Part shown: in pieces, positions 55,661 through 63,609 of the stretch
Position numbering within the stretch: the first letter of the stretch is position 1
How the letters are laid out: each line of letters opens with the position of its first letter
Assembly (NCBI GenBank): GCA_001899005.1
Contig: MKUW01000007.1
Span: forward strand, 124,001 to 188,000
Reading direction: 5' to 3'
Length of the DNA: 64,000 bases
DNA from: Chloroflexi bacterium 44-23
Lineage (GTDB): Bacteria; Chloroflexota; Anaerolineae; Anaerolineales; Anaerolineaceae
Notes under the pieces: generated by a model
Seen by the model: the letters and a program-made list of their open reading frames with translations, nothing else
What the model was told of the DNA's origin: nothing
Databases searched by the model: none
Position numbers and translations under genes: made by a program

Positions 55661-56899
55661 TTAATCCCGTTTATATGTCTGGCGCGGGTGTAGCTGAATT
55701 GTTTCATTTGAATTGGCAAACAGGCCTCCTAATGGATGGGCTTGCAGATCCAGAATTCGGCTGTTTTTGAAAAACGCGAAATCAAAGCTGGTTAGTTCGT
55801 GTACTTTTTTGCCGGGGATTGGCATTAAGCGAGCGGTGAGAGGTTTTTTCAAACGTGAAGAAAGGGCAGCAATATCTAACAACAGGGCTGCAATTTGAGG
55901 CGCTTTGAGATCTCCGGCCAAGGGAATCGTATCCAGGCCAGTTCCGCAAACGGCGGAATACATTAACAAATCCTTTACGGACAGACTGCTGTCAATGGCA
56001 CGTTGAGCGAGCTGTGAGTCTTCCAACAGGGGTAGCATAAGGCCATTAAAGCCGGTGCGCAACCAGTTACCACGATCGAGCGTGTCGGCCAGGAAAGCAG
56101 CCGCGGCCAATGATCCATGATCACCCAAGGCATTGATACCCAGACTTTCTAAGGCAGCACCTAATGAACAGTCAGAGCTGGGAAAAGGGGCTACAGAGAA
56201 ATCAAAACCATAAAAATGGAGGTTATCTTCACTTAACTCAGTCTTTAACAGATTTGAGATGTTGGAGGCTTTGCGTTCCAGTGAATTCAGTAAGTCAGCT
56301 CGTGCTTGTTCCAGTGATTTCGCTTTTGAAAAAGCTTTCAAAACTTCATCAGCCGCCTCAATTGCGAATGCGAATCCATCTGATCTGTCCGGGTCGTGAT
56401 ACGAAGCCGGAAAAAATGGACCCATGGGTTCTACATTGGCCATTGCAGTAAAGCGCAAATTGGCAAAACCGTTTTTTTCCAGCGACGATGATTGGACGAT
56501 GATCTGACTGGCTGCTTGAACTGCCCTTAAACTGACCCCATACTTTAGGTCTGCAATAACTGCACTACAAAAAACATTTTTTGTTTCTGCCAGTATTTTA
56601 GGGATCAGTTCATAACTTTTCGGTTCTTCAATCACTGCTGGACCGATGGCTAAATAGTCGAATTCTGCCCGTAATACCTGTTTTTCAAATTCTTTTATCA
56701 ATGCCAGGATTTTATGATTGTTCCAGGGTTTCAAAAAGCTCGGGAAAGATTGTGTGGCCAATCGTGTCGTTTGCACTTCTAAACCAGCATTTTCTAGAAT
56801 TGATTTGATTTGTCGGGTTGATTGGGCCAGTTTTTTGATCTTTTGTTCGAGTTTTTCAGAATGAAGTGTCGCAAATACTGTAATGGATCGAATTTTCAT
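55661..56899 (-). CDS. DUF711 family protein
   Basis: A 412-residue protein matching the DUF711/UPF0210 family, a radical-enzyme-like glycyl-free alpha/beta fold of unknown activity. Features: MKIRSITVFATLHSEKL, FLADTLDRGNWLRTGFNGLMLP, VCGTGLDTIPLAGDLK and the terminal SFDFAFFKNSRILDL. It starts 4 nt inside the upstream methyltransferase gene. Function is not established. Confidence 0.8.
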   Translation of the reverse strand: MKIRSITVFATLHSEKLEQKIKKLAQSTRQIKSILENAGLEVQTTRLATQSFPSFLKPWNNHKILALIKEFEKQVLRAEFDYLAIGPAVIEEPKSYELIPKILAETKNVFCSAVIADLKYGVSLRAVQAASQIIVQSSSLEKNGFANLRFTAMANVEPMGPFFPASYHDPDRSDGFAFAIEAADEVLKAFSKAKSLEQARADLLNSLERKASNISNLLKTELSEDNLHFYGFDFSVAPFPSSDCSLGAALESLGINALGDHGSLAAAAFLADTLDRGNWLRTGFNGLMLPLLEDSQLAQRAIDSSLSVKDLLMYSAVCGTGLDTIPLAGDLKAPQIAALLLDIAALSSRLKKPLTARLMPIPGKKVHELTSFDFAFFKNSRILDLQAHPLGGLFANSNETIQLHPRQTYKRD

Positions 56900-57672
56900 T
56901 GGGACCTTTGACGAACAGTTTCAAATAATAGGATGCCGGCAGAAATGGCAGCATTCAGGGATTCACTCTGGCCTGGCATCGGAATCGAAATTGTCTGGGA
57001 TGCAAGCTTTTTGGCTTCCTGGCTGGCTCCCTCTGCCTCCCCACCGATAATAATTGCAGTGGGCTCAATCAAATTGACTTGCCAGTAATAGGTGGAACTG
57101 CCGGCGCTAGCCAGATAAACATTTAGGTGTGAATGCTGACAAACTGCCTGGATCTCTGGCCAATTGAACTGGAAAATTGGTAGATGAAAATGCGCACCCA
57201 TACCTGCCCGTACAACTTTTGGAGCAAATGGATCAGTTGTCCCGGGAGAAAGCACGAGTGCTTGCACACCTGCAGCTTGTGCTGTTCGCAAAATTGTTCC
57301 CAGATTGCCGGGGTCACGGATGGCATCGCATATGAGCGTAAAATTGAGCCTTTCGGGCAGTTTTGGTACCGGTAAGCTTGCAATGGCAAGAATTCCCTGT
57401 GGTGTAGTTGTATCGCCTAATTTAGCCATCATCTGTGGCGGGATTTCTTCTACATTTACAGCTTGCTTACGGGCAGCAGCAACAATTTCCCGCCCGTGTG
57501 GCGAGAGATTGTCTGATATAAGAATTAATTGAAGTTCCCATTGAGCCAGGATCGCTTCACCAACCAGGCGCACACCTTCAATTACAAACGAAGATGAAGT
57601 CTTACGTTCTTTGGCATGATCGATGAGCGCTCGAACCTGTTGGATTTTTGGATTTTTATCCGATGTGATCAT
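56896..57672 (-). CDS. RNA 2'-O-methyltransferase, TrmH/SpoU family
   Basis: A 258-residue SPOUT enzyme. N-terminal substrate-binding domain (KIQQVRALIDHAKERKTSSS) and the three SpoU motifs: DAIRDPGNLGTILRTA, IIGGEAEGAS and IPMPGQSESLNAAISAGIL. It methylates ribose in rRNA or tRNA; the N-domain suggests an rRNA target. The stop overlaps the DUF711 start by 4 nt. Confidence 0.9.
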   Translation of the reverse strand: MITSDKNPKIQQVRALIDHAKERKTSSSFVIEGVRLVGEAILAQWELQLILISDNLSPHGREIVAAARKQAVNVEEIPPQMMAKLGDTTTPQGILAIASLPVPKLPERLNFTLICDAIRDPGNLGTILRTAQAAGVQALVLSPGTTDPFAPKVVRAGMGAHFHLPIFQFNWPEIQAVCQHSHLNVYLASAGSSTYYWQVNLIEPTAIIIGGEAEGASQEAKKLASQTISIPMPGQSESLNAAISAGILLFETVRQRSQ

Positions 57673-57751
57673 TCTTTCCCTATCTTTTCAACAGTACACT
57701 CTGCCTATGTTTTTTTGAAAAGATGCTTCTTTCCCTTGAAAACTATTGTAC

Positions 57752-57784
57752 ACGAAAAGAAAAACCGGCCTGTAAAGGCCGGTT
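57752..57784 (-). terminator. Terminator after rplT
   Basis: On the minus strand AACCGGCCT and AGGCCGGTT form a 9-bp stem followed by TTTCTTTT. Confidence 0.85.
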
Positions 57785-57823
57785 AAATTGCGCATGATTA
57801 GTCACTTCGCGAGCGAGATAAGC

Positions 57824-58174
57824 TTATGCCTCTTTCGCCAGGTTCACAATTGCTGCGAATGCTTGCGGATCACGGACAGCGAGGTCTGCCAACATTTTGC
57901 GGTTGATGGTGATGTTTGCATTGCGCATACCATGAATGAAGCGGCTGTATGCAACCCCATTTACACGGGTTGCTGCATTAATACGTGTGATCCACAAACG
58001 GCGTAAATCGCGTTTGCGATTGCGGCGATCACGAAATGAATACCAAAGACTCTTAAGCATTGCCTCATTGGCGCGGCGAAAAGTCTTACTTTTTGTGCCG
58101 TATTGGCCTTTGGTAAATTTTAAGATCTTCTTATGTCGACGGGTACCTTGCGGTCCACTTTTTATACGAGCCAT
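57824..58174 (-). CDS. rplT: 50S ribosomal protein L20
   Basis: Early 23S rRNA-binding assembly protein. 116 residues, [46 protein letters not shown] and [23 protein letters not shown], all as in the family. Last gene of infC-rpmI-rplT, 99 nt after rpmI. Confidence 0.97.
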   Translation of the reverse strand: MARIKSGPQGTRRHKKILKFTKGQYGTKSKTFRRANEAMLKSLWYSFRDRRNRKRDLRRLWITRINAATRVNGVAYSRFIHGMRNANITINRKMLADLAVRDPQAFAAIVNLAKEA

Positions 58175-58273
58175 GAATACTCCTTTGCGAGCCCCTGGGA
58201 GTCAGAAATTTGGTCTTTGAAGACTGATCGCTAGTTATACACCCAACAGCCGCACTAAAAAAACGCTTTGACC

Positions 58274-58498
58274 TTACAGGTAAGGTGCTAACCGTTTAAC
58301 GCGCTTGATAATATTTTCGCCTTTGACTTCGATCATCTCAGACAGCAAATATTTCGTGCGTTTCGATGTGCGTCGACGCAGATGGCTCTTGCCACCTTTT
58401 GTGCGCATCAATTTGCCAGAGCCAGTTAAGCGAAATCGCTTTGAAGTCGCTTTGTGGGTTTTTATTTTTATTTTTCCGGCTTTCATTTTGCGAGGCAC
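58274..58498 (-). CDS. rpmI: 50S ribosomal protein L35
   Basis: Small basic ribosomal protein, with [20 protein letters not shown] and [16 protein letters not shown]. The start is GTG at 58498 with GAGGAGG 6 nt upstream; an ATG four codons later is too far from it. The 74 residues include about 10 more than the usual 64, at the N-terminus ([10 protein letters not shown]). It is preceded by a hairpin at 58527-58562. Confidence 0.95.
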   Translation of the reverse strand: MPRKMKAGKIKIKTHKATSKRFRLTGSGKLMRTKGGKSHLRRRTSKRTKYLLSEMIEVKGENIIKRVKRLAPYL

Positions 58499-58526
58499 AG
58501 TTTTCCTCCTCTTAACTAAGGTTTTT

Positions 58527-58562
58527 ATTCGCGGGTTACCATAAATATGCGCGACCGCGAAT
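58527..58562 (-). promoter_or_regulatory. Leader hairpin upstream of rpmI
   Basis: ATTCGCGG and CCGCGAAT pair over 8 bp around a 20-nt loop that itself contains GTCGCGC, located between infC and rpmI. L20 autoregulates this operon through leader structures in other bacteria; here that is inference. A TATAAT just upstream (58566-58561) might give rpmI-rplT a second promoter. Confidence 0.4.
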
Positions 58563-58663
58563 TATACTATAAATTATTTCAAACAGCGAGCACTTGCATG
58601 CTATTTGAGGATATTTATTTTGTTTGTTTTAATTCTTTATCCATCGGCATGGCAAGTAAGTAG

Positions 58664-59265
58664 TTATTCGTTGGAATGATCCACTTCAGGTTCAGTCTGG
58701 TTAAGTTGCTCATCTTTGATTTCAACCGCTGGTTTGGTTTTCTTAACAACCACTTTCGCTGGTGTAATTAACATGGACATGTTGCGGCCTTCGAGGTTTG
58801 GTTTTTGCTCAACTGTCCCGACATCAGCCAGTTCTTCAGCGATTTCACGCAGGTCTTCCAGAGCGATTTCCGGGTATGTGATTTCCCGTCCCCGGAAGCG
58901 GATGGTCACCTTTACTTTCATCCCATCTTCCAACCAGCGGCGGGCGTCGCGGGTTTTGAAACCACGATGATGCTCATTTGTTTTTGGCCGGAGACGTATT
59001 TCCTTTATTTCAATCTTTGTTTGTGCTTTGCGAGCTTCGCGTTCTTTCTTGGTACGTTCGTATAAAAACTTGCCAAAATTCATAATGCGGCAGACGGGCG
59101 GGTTGGCTCCAGGCGCGACTTCCACCAAATCCAATTCTGCCTCTTGTGCCATTTCAATGGCTCTTTGAACAGGTACGACACCTACGTTTTCTCCATCTGC
59201 TCCAATTAAGCGAACTTCTTTTACTCTAATTTGTTCATTTATACGATAATCTGATGCGCTAATAG
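58664..59265 (-). CDS. infC: Translation initiation factor IF-3 with AUU start and interrupted frame
   Basis: IF-3 keeps ribosomal subunits apart and checks start codons. Translation of the minus strand from ATT at 59265 gives ISASDYRINEQIRVK, the standard IF-3 N-terminus, with AGGAGA 6 nt upstream. AUU is the classic autoregulatory start of infC. At an A6 run (59219-59224) the frame is lost: it continues KKFA and stops. From GAA just after the run, the -1 frame reads EVRLIGADGENVGVV, then AIEMAQEAELDLVEVAPGAN and the full C-domain to 58664. The run forms A AAA AAG in frame, the dnaX-type slippery heptamer. -1 slippage would give RVKKEVRLIG, one Lys more than the usual spacing. A missing A in the sequence is the main alternative. 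The piece from the ATG at 59152 alone would lack most of the N-domain. Confidence 0.8.
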
Positions 59266-59335
59266 CTTTTCTCCTATCAAAAATTTCTTCTAAAACTTAA
59301 ATGAATACAAACCTGTTTCATCCTTATGTCTGGTA

Positions 59336-59365
59336 AATATACCATAGATCGAAGTTGAACGTCAA
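59336..59365 (-). promoter_or_regulatory. Promoter for infC-rpmI-rplT
   Basis: On the minus strand TTGACG (59365-59360), 18-bp spacer, TATATT (59341-59336). The leader to the AUU start is about 65 nt. Confidence 0.65.
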
Positions 59366-59413
59366 CAAAATCGGATGGCGAAGTGGTTGAAACCATCCTG
59401 AAGACTTCTTAAC

Positions 59414-59444
59414 ATTAATCCCAACCATTTGGGTTGGGATTAAT
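59414..59444 (-). terminator. Perfect 13-bp hairpin after tRNA-Val
   Basis: ATTAATCCCAACC and its exact complement around a 5-nt loop, directly downstream of tRNA-Val and upstream of the infC promoter. There is no T-run, so it may be a tRNA 3' processing or termination structure. Confidence 0.4.
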
Positions 59445-59450
59445 CGATTG

Positions 59451-59524
59451 TGGGCGGTATAGGGCTCGAACCTACGACCTCCGCGATGTCAACGCGGCAC
59501 TCTAACCAACTGAGCTAACCGCCC
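59451..59524 (-). tRNA. tRNA-Val (anticodon GAC)
   Basis: The minus strand folds as a cloverleaf: acceptor GGGCGGT/ACCGCCC, D-arm with AGCTCAGTTGGTTAGAGT, anticodon stem CCGCG/CGCGG with loop TTGACAT, T-arm with GGTTCGAGCC, discriminator A. CCA is not encoded. Promoter TTGCCA-17-TATAAT lies just upstream. Confidence 0.97.
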
Positions 59525-59539
59525 GCTCAATGTGTCGAT

Positions 59540-59568
59540 ATTATAATGGAATTGGGTGCTTATGGCAA
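59540..59568 (-). promoter_or_regulatory. Promoter for tRNA-Val
   Basis: On the minus strand TTGCCA (59568-59563), 17-bp spacer, TATAAT (59545-59540), 15 nt before the tRNA 5' end. Confidence 0.8.
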
Positions 59569-59588
59569 GAGAACTTGAAGGCGGCTTT

Positions 59589-59749
59589 GTGAATTTGTGA
59601 ATAGTTGATTTATGAACTGGTGAATAGTTGATTTGTGAATTGGTGAATAGTTGATTTGTGAACTGGTGAATAGTTGATTTGTGAATTGGTGAATAGTTGA
59701 TTTGTGAACTGGTGAATAGTTGATTTGTGAATTGGTGAATAGTTGATTT
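59589..59749 (+). repeat. Tandem repeat, 23-bp unit x 7
   Basis: Seven head-to-tail copies of a 23-bp unit containing GGTGAATAGTTGATTT. Units 2, 4 and 6 have AACTGG and units 3, 5 and 7 have AATTGG, so from the second unit on it is a 46-bp higher-order repeat. It begins 20 bp upstream of the tRNA-Val promoter -35. Reading frames through it are not credible genes. Confidence 0.95.
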
Positions 59750-59775
59750 GTATTAATGCCATTTCCCAGTTTACA

Positions 59776-59910
59776 CAACCAATTCCTAATCAACCAATTC
59801 CTAATCAACCAATTACGAATCAACCAATTACGAATCAACCAATTCCTAATCAACCAATTCCTAATCAACCAATTCCTAATCAACCAATTCCTAATCAACC
59901 AATTCCGAAT
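59776..59910 (+). repeat. Tandem repeat, 15-bp unit x 9
   Basis: Nine copies of CAACCAATTCCTAAT; units 3 and 4 read ACG and unit 9 CCG in place of CCT. It is unrelated in unit length to the 23-bp array 26 bp away, and it ends 43 bp before tRNA-Ser. Confidence 0.95.
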
Positions 59911-59953
59911 CCCTATTCAACGCCTTCGAGTGATGGTAAAATTGCGGACGCAT

Positions 59954-60043
59954 GGAGAGGTAGCGTAGTCTGGCCTAACGCGCGCGCCTGGAAAGCGCGT
60001 ATACCGAAAGGTATCAAGGGTTCGAATCCCTTCCTCTCCGCCA
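59954..60043 (+). tRNA. tRNA-Ser (anticodon GGA)
   Basis: Class II tRNA: acceptor GGAGAGG/CCTCTCC, anticodon stem CGCGC/GCGCG with loop CTGGAAA, long variable arm TATACCGAAAGGTATC, T-arm GGGTTCGAATCCC, discriminator G and encoded CCA (60041-60043). Confidence 0.97.
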
Positions 60044-60115
60044 TCATTTCCTCAGGTTGGTATTAATAACCCGATGTTTTTTATCTATTTGCTTGAAATT
60101 TGACAAAATCAAGCC

Positions 60116-60607
60116 ATGTGCTGGCTGGTGGATGTGATCATGGATTGTAGTTTTAATACAGCTGAAGGCCGATTCAATTTTCGAGTTGGTGCGATCATCC
60201 TCCACAATGACATGCTCTTAATGGTGAGAAATTCACGTGATCCGTATTATTACTCCGTTGGGGGGCGGGTAAAAATGAATGAATCGATTGAAGCAGCTGT
60301 CATACGGGAAGTATTCGAAGAGACCAGAATTGTGTATGAGATTGACCGCTTGGCATTTATTCATGAAAATTTCTTCACACTTCATACAAATGGCCAACGG
60401 TATCACGAATTAAGTTTCTTCTTTTATATGAAGCCGAGCAATAGAACAAATTTTGTGGGTGGTAGCTTTACTCAAGATGGAATCGAAGAAAGCCTGGAAT
60501 GGCTTCCTCTATCTGACCTGGTAAATCTGAAAGTATACCCACAATTCTTTGCATCTGAGTTGCTTAAACCGGTGGCCGAAATTAAGCATTTTGTAACTTT
60601 TGAGTAA
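60116..60607 (+). CDS. Nudix hydrolase
   Basis: A 163-residue pyrophosphohydrolase. Nudix box GGRVKMNESIEAAVIREVFE plus ET matches GX5EX7REUXEE with the metal-binding Glu residues. VGAIILHNDMLLMVRNS is the usual strand before it. The late SLEWLPLSDL segment is common in the group. Substrate not readable. Starts at 60116 or the ATG at 60140; neither has a clear Shine-Dalgarno. Confidence 0.88.
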   Translation: MCWLVDVIMDCSFNTAEGRFNFRVGAIILHNDMLLMVRNSRDPYYYSVGGRVKMNESIEAAVIREVFEETRIVYEIDRLAFIHENFFTLHTNGQRYHELSFFFYMKPSNRTNFVGGSFTQDGIEESLEWLPLSDLVNLKVYPQFFASELLKPVAEIKHFVTFE

Positions 60608-60638
60608 GGCACTCGAATTTTCATAAAAGCCGCACCTG

Positions 60639-61232
60639 TTATAGCTTTTCATAATTGACTAGGTCGTCTGCGTATGGGAATTGGATCTCAGTTAATTCGC
60701 AATTATTTGGGATATATTTTCGTGTTTCAGCCAATGGAATCTTCCGAGAGATACAAATTGCAGTGGCAATTGCCAGACCATGTGAAACAACCAAAACCTT
60801 ATGATGGTTGTAAAGCATACTTAAATCCGTCAAACACAATTGAACCCGTTCTGCCACTATCAGGATCGATTCACCACCTGGGCGACCAATGCTATGCGGA
60901 TCAGTGTAGACTGCATTGACGCCATCAGGATCGGTCAGGAAAACCTCGTCAATGAGCTGACCTTCCCAGTCTCCCTGATGAATTTCACGTAAGCGTTTAT
61001 CCGTAAGCACTGGCAAATTGACCGCACGTCCAATTTCAGCAGCAGTTTGTAATGCTCTTTGCAAATCGCTGCTGTATAAGGCTTCAAAAACCTGTCCTTG
61101 AAGTGTGAGGAATGCATTCTTTGCTTGCAGCAATCCCTTTGAATTTAAGGGTATATCGATTTGACCCTGGTAGCGACGCTGCAGGTTCCAGTCTGTTTGC
61201 CCATGGCGGATCATACAAAAGGTGGTAGACAT
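60639..61232 (-). CDS. Histidine phosphatase (phosphoglycerate mutase-like)
   Basis: A 197-residue branch-1 histidine phosphatase. Catalytic MIRHGQTDWNLQRRYQG, proton-donor Glu in LREIHQGDWEGQ, and second His in VVSHGLAIATAI. Close to GpmB/CobC/PhoE-type enzymes, most of which are phosphatases of small sugars or cofactor precursors; no cobalamin genes are nearby. Convergent with the Nudix gene. Confidence 0.9.
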   Translation of the reverse strand: MSTTFCMIRHGQTDWNLQRRYQGQIDIPLNSKGLLQAKNAFLTLQGQVFEALYSSDLQRALQTAAEIGRAVNLPVLTDKRLREIHQGDWEGQLIDEVFLTDPDGVNAVYTDPHSIGRPGGESILIVAERVQLCLTDLSMLYNHHKVLVVSHGLAIATAICISRKIPLAETRKYIPNNCELTEIQFPYADDLVNYEKL

Positions 61233-61612
61233 GGCGGCAATTGTAATCGAATGTGCGTCTGACTGGATACTCTGTTTTTTTGGTGGTTATCTTGAAAAAA
61301 ATCTCAACAAACAGAGGAAATTATGAAATCACGATAAAGGAATTTGTTCAAAGTAATACCACAATGGGAGCATAAATTTCTTGTTTTGGGAAAATTCCGC
61401 TGAGATTATTTGCGAACGATCTCGGGGACTGAAATTTATCCTTCCATTAACAACAAATTACCGGATTCTCATAGGCGTCCTTTCACTTGCAGAGGCTTCG
61501 CTGGATAGGAATCTTTCAAGGAAATTTTCAAACGTAGAAAATTGCCCATAGCCAGTGCTGCACAATGTAGTAAGATACTTTAAGTTATTCAATGTTTTCA
61601 CGAGGAAGAATA
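61233..61612. other. Intergenic region without recognisable features
   Basis: 380 bp between the divergent histidine phosphatase and RumA-type genes. AT-rich, no open frame of note, no repeat copy. Only the Shine-Dalgarno GAGGAAG before 61613 is clear. A TAAGAT near 61572 lacks a convincing -35. Confidence 0.5.
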
Positions 61613-62851
61613 ATGGATGCCAATCAATTCAAAATTTTATTTGAACGATACATGTACGGCGGTGAAAGTGTTGGGCATTTGCCGGATGGCAGATCAGTGT
61701 TCACATCGTTCGTTTTGCCTGGAGAAACCGCAATCGTAAGGCCATATTTTGAAAAGAAACGCTATGTCAAGGCTGCTTTGGACTCTGTAGTGGAGAAATT
61801 GGATCTACGAATCCCGGCTCACTGTCCTTATTTCGGCATCTGTGGTGGTTGCCAATACCAACACATTCCATACAAAGAACAGCTTCAGATCAAAAAGGAA
61901 ATTGTAATCAATCAATTGCAAAGAATCGGCGGCATGGAAAATCCACCGGTCAAACCCATTGTTGCATCAGATGAAGAATTCTACTATCGCAACTCAATTA
62001 AATTTCAAGTAAATGAGAAAGGCGAGCTCGGTTTTTACCATTATTTTAAGCCCGAGATTATACCGGTTTCCGAATGCCATTTACCGAATGCAAAGATTCT
62101 TGAACTATGGAAATTAATGGATATTGAACCATTCCCAGGCTTACGGGCAGTCCACTTTCGTGAGGGTATGGATGGTGATTTAATGGTTATTTTCGAAAGC
62201 GAAGATTTGCAATCATTACCCAGCATGGAATTGGATTTACCGGTTTCAGTCGTTCATGGTAGTCCTAGTGGCACGATTGTAATGGCGGGTGATGATCATC
62301 TGATTTTTGAAATAAAAGACAAGCAATTTAAGGTTTCAGCAGCTTCATTTTTCCAAGTAAACAATCTTCAAGCTGCGAAAATGGTAGATCTGGTTTTAGA
62401 GTTAATGCCTGAATCGGGTGGTTCACTTTTAGAACTGTATTGCGGTGTAGGTTTATTCACAGCATTTTGTGCATCTCACTTTAGTGAGGTAATCGCAATC
62501 GAAGAATCAGAATCCGCCTGTGATGATTTCGCAGTAAACCTGGATGATTTTGACAATGTCTCACTCTATGTCGGTAAAGTAGACGATATTCTTCCGGACA
62601 TTGACCGTTCATTTGACATTGCCCTTTTAGATCCGCCGCGCAGTGGTCTCGATAATTATAGCTTCGACGCCCTAATGAGTTTAAATATCCCGAAAATCAT
62701 TTATGTATCCTGTGATGTTGCTACCCTGGCACGTGATATCAAAAAGATGATCTCGGGGGGATACCAGGTGCTTGAAGTGACTCCCTTCGATATGTTCCCG
62801 CAGACTTACCACGTTGAGACGGTAGTTTTGATGTCAAAAGTAGAAAAGTAA
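61613..62851 (+). CDS. 23S rRNA/tRNA (uracil-5-)-methyltransferase, RumA/TrmFO-independent TrmA superfamily
   Basis: A 412-residue SAM-dependent m5U methyltransferase. Four Fe-S cysteines appear: three in CPYFGICGGC, the fourth earlier or in CHLPN. SAM site LLELYCGVGLFTAF, DIALLDPPRSGLD, and the catalytic motif IIYVSCDVATLARD followed by PFDMFPQTYHVE with the general base. The N-terminal GGESVGHLPDGRSVFTSFVLPGE looks like a TRAM-type domain. Start at 61613, 4-6 nt after GAGGAAGA. Target (U747/U1939 of 23S or U54 of tRNA) not settled. Confidence 0.92.
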   Translation: MDANQFKILFERYMYGGESVGHLPDGRSVFTSFVLPGETAIVRPYFEKKRYVKAALDSVVEKLDLRIPAHCPYFGICGGCQYQHIPYKEQLQIKKEIVINQLQRIGGMENPPVKPIVASDEEFYYRNSIKFQVNEKGELGFYHYFKPEIIPVSECHLPNAKILELWKLMDIEPFPGLRAVHFREGMDGDLMVIFESEDLQSLPSMELDLPVSVVHGSPSGTIVMAGDDHLIFEIKDKQFKVSAASFFQVNNLQAAKMVDLVLELMPESGGSLLELYCGVGLFTAFCASHFSEVIAIEESESACDDFAVNLDDFDNVSLYVGKVDDILPDIDRSFDIALLDPPRSGLDNYSFDALMSLNIPKIIYVSCDVATLARDIKKMISGGYQVLEVTPFDMFPQTYHVETVVLMSKVEK

Positions 62852-63163
62852 GAGTGTGTGAATAGAATAAAAAAGAAGTTGTTAAAGCGAATGGTAAATA
62901 TATTCACTGTAAATGCCGTCGTTTGTATTGCATTTATAGCTGGATGTTTCTTGATTTGAGAAATAACAGTTTTTTGAGTAACAAGGTATAAAAAACTTAA
63001 TCCAGTGGGGTTACCAAGCCTTGCCTGCTCAATTAATGAATGACTACCCGACAGCGGTAATGCAAGTTCGCTTTCTTTTTGATCTAATATATAATAGCTT
63101 TGAAGGATTAAGTTTAAAAGGAATTAGATAGAGATGGGTTTAAGCTATTGAGAGGGTATTGAA
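62852..63163. other. Intergenic region, possible -10 only
   Basis: 312 bp without a gene. TATAAT at 63090-63095 has only a weak -35 (TTCGCT). Otherwise nothing recognisable. Confidence 0.4.
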
Positions 63164-63547
63164 ATGAAAAAAATTGCCTTAATCACGGCAAATAAAATAC
63201 TCGCACAAGGCCTTGATGCGGCAGTGAAAGCAATGCCAGACCTGGAATTTAAGTTTTTTATGCTGCTCAATTCGCATCAGGCATTACTTGATGCAGAAAT
63301 TTTTGAGATTGATGTTGCCTTGATTGATGTAATGGATAGATATGCTGAAGGAAAAGAAACGCCGTTGGAATTTTGCGAAAGATTGCATAATAGCTTGCCA
63401 AATTGTCACCTTTTGTTGCTTGTTTCCCAGGACGACATAGCCAGTCGTAAAATGGCAACGGAAGCAAAGAAACAGAAAATTGTTGAAGATTTTGTGTTTT
63501 ACGATGCTTCACTGAAGTACTTATTTGCAAAGCTAGCGGCGTTTTGA
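63164..63547 (+). CDS. Receiver-like domain protein (uncharacterised)
   Basis: A 127-residue single-domain protein whose strand/helix rhythm suggests a CheY-like receiver: KKIALITANKILAQGLDAAV, then IFEIDVALIDVMD with an Asp where the phosphoacceptor would be, LPNCHLLLLVSQDD and KIVEDFVFYDASLKYLFAKL. The acidic pair after strand 1 and the conserved Lys are not in the usual places, so it may be a pseudo-receiver. The Shine-Dalgarno is GAGGG about 10 nt upstream. A lipoprotein gene follows after 62 nt. Confidence 0.55.
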   Translation: MKKIALITANKILAQGLDAAVKAMPDLEFKFFMLLNSHQALLDAEIFEIDVALIDVMDRYAEGKETPLEFCERLHNSLPNCHLLLLVSQDDIASRKMATEAKKQKIVEDFVFYDASLKYLFAKLAAF

Positions 63548-63609
63548 CAAATGTACAAGGATCCATGTAGGAATGGTTTAATGGCTATTCATTGGAGGGG
63601 TCTGTTGTT

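Noticed and set aside
59589..59910. Possible CRISPR array
   Set aside because: Units are contiguous without unique spacers and no cas genes are present.
59560..59968. Repetitive open frames (IRNWL and NQPIP repeats) on both strands
   Set aside because: They are translations of the 15-bp and 23-bp tandem arrays; unit lengths of 15 keep frames open. No ribosome-binding site.
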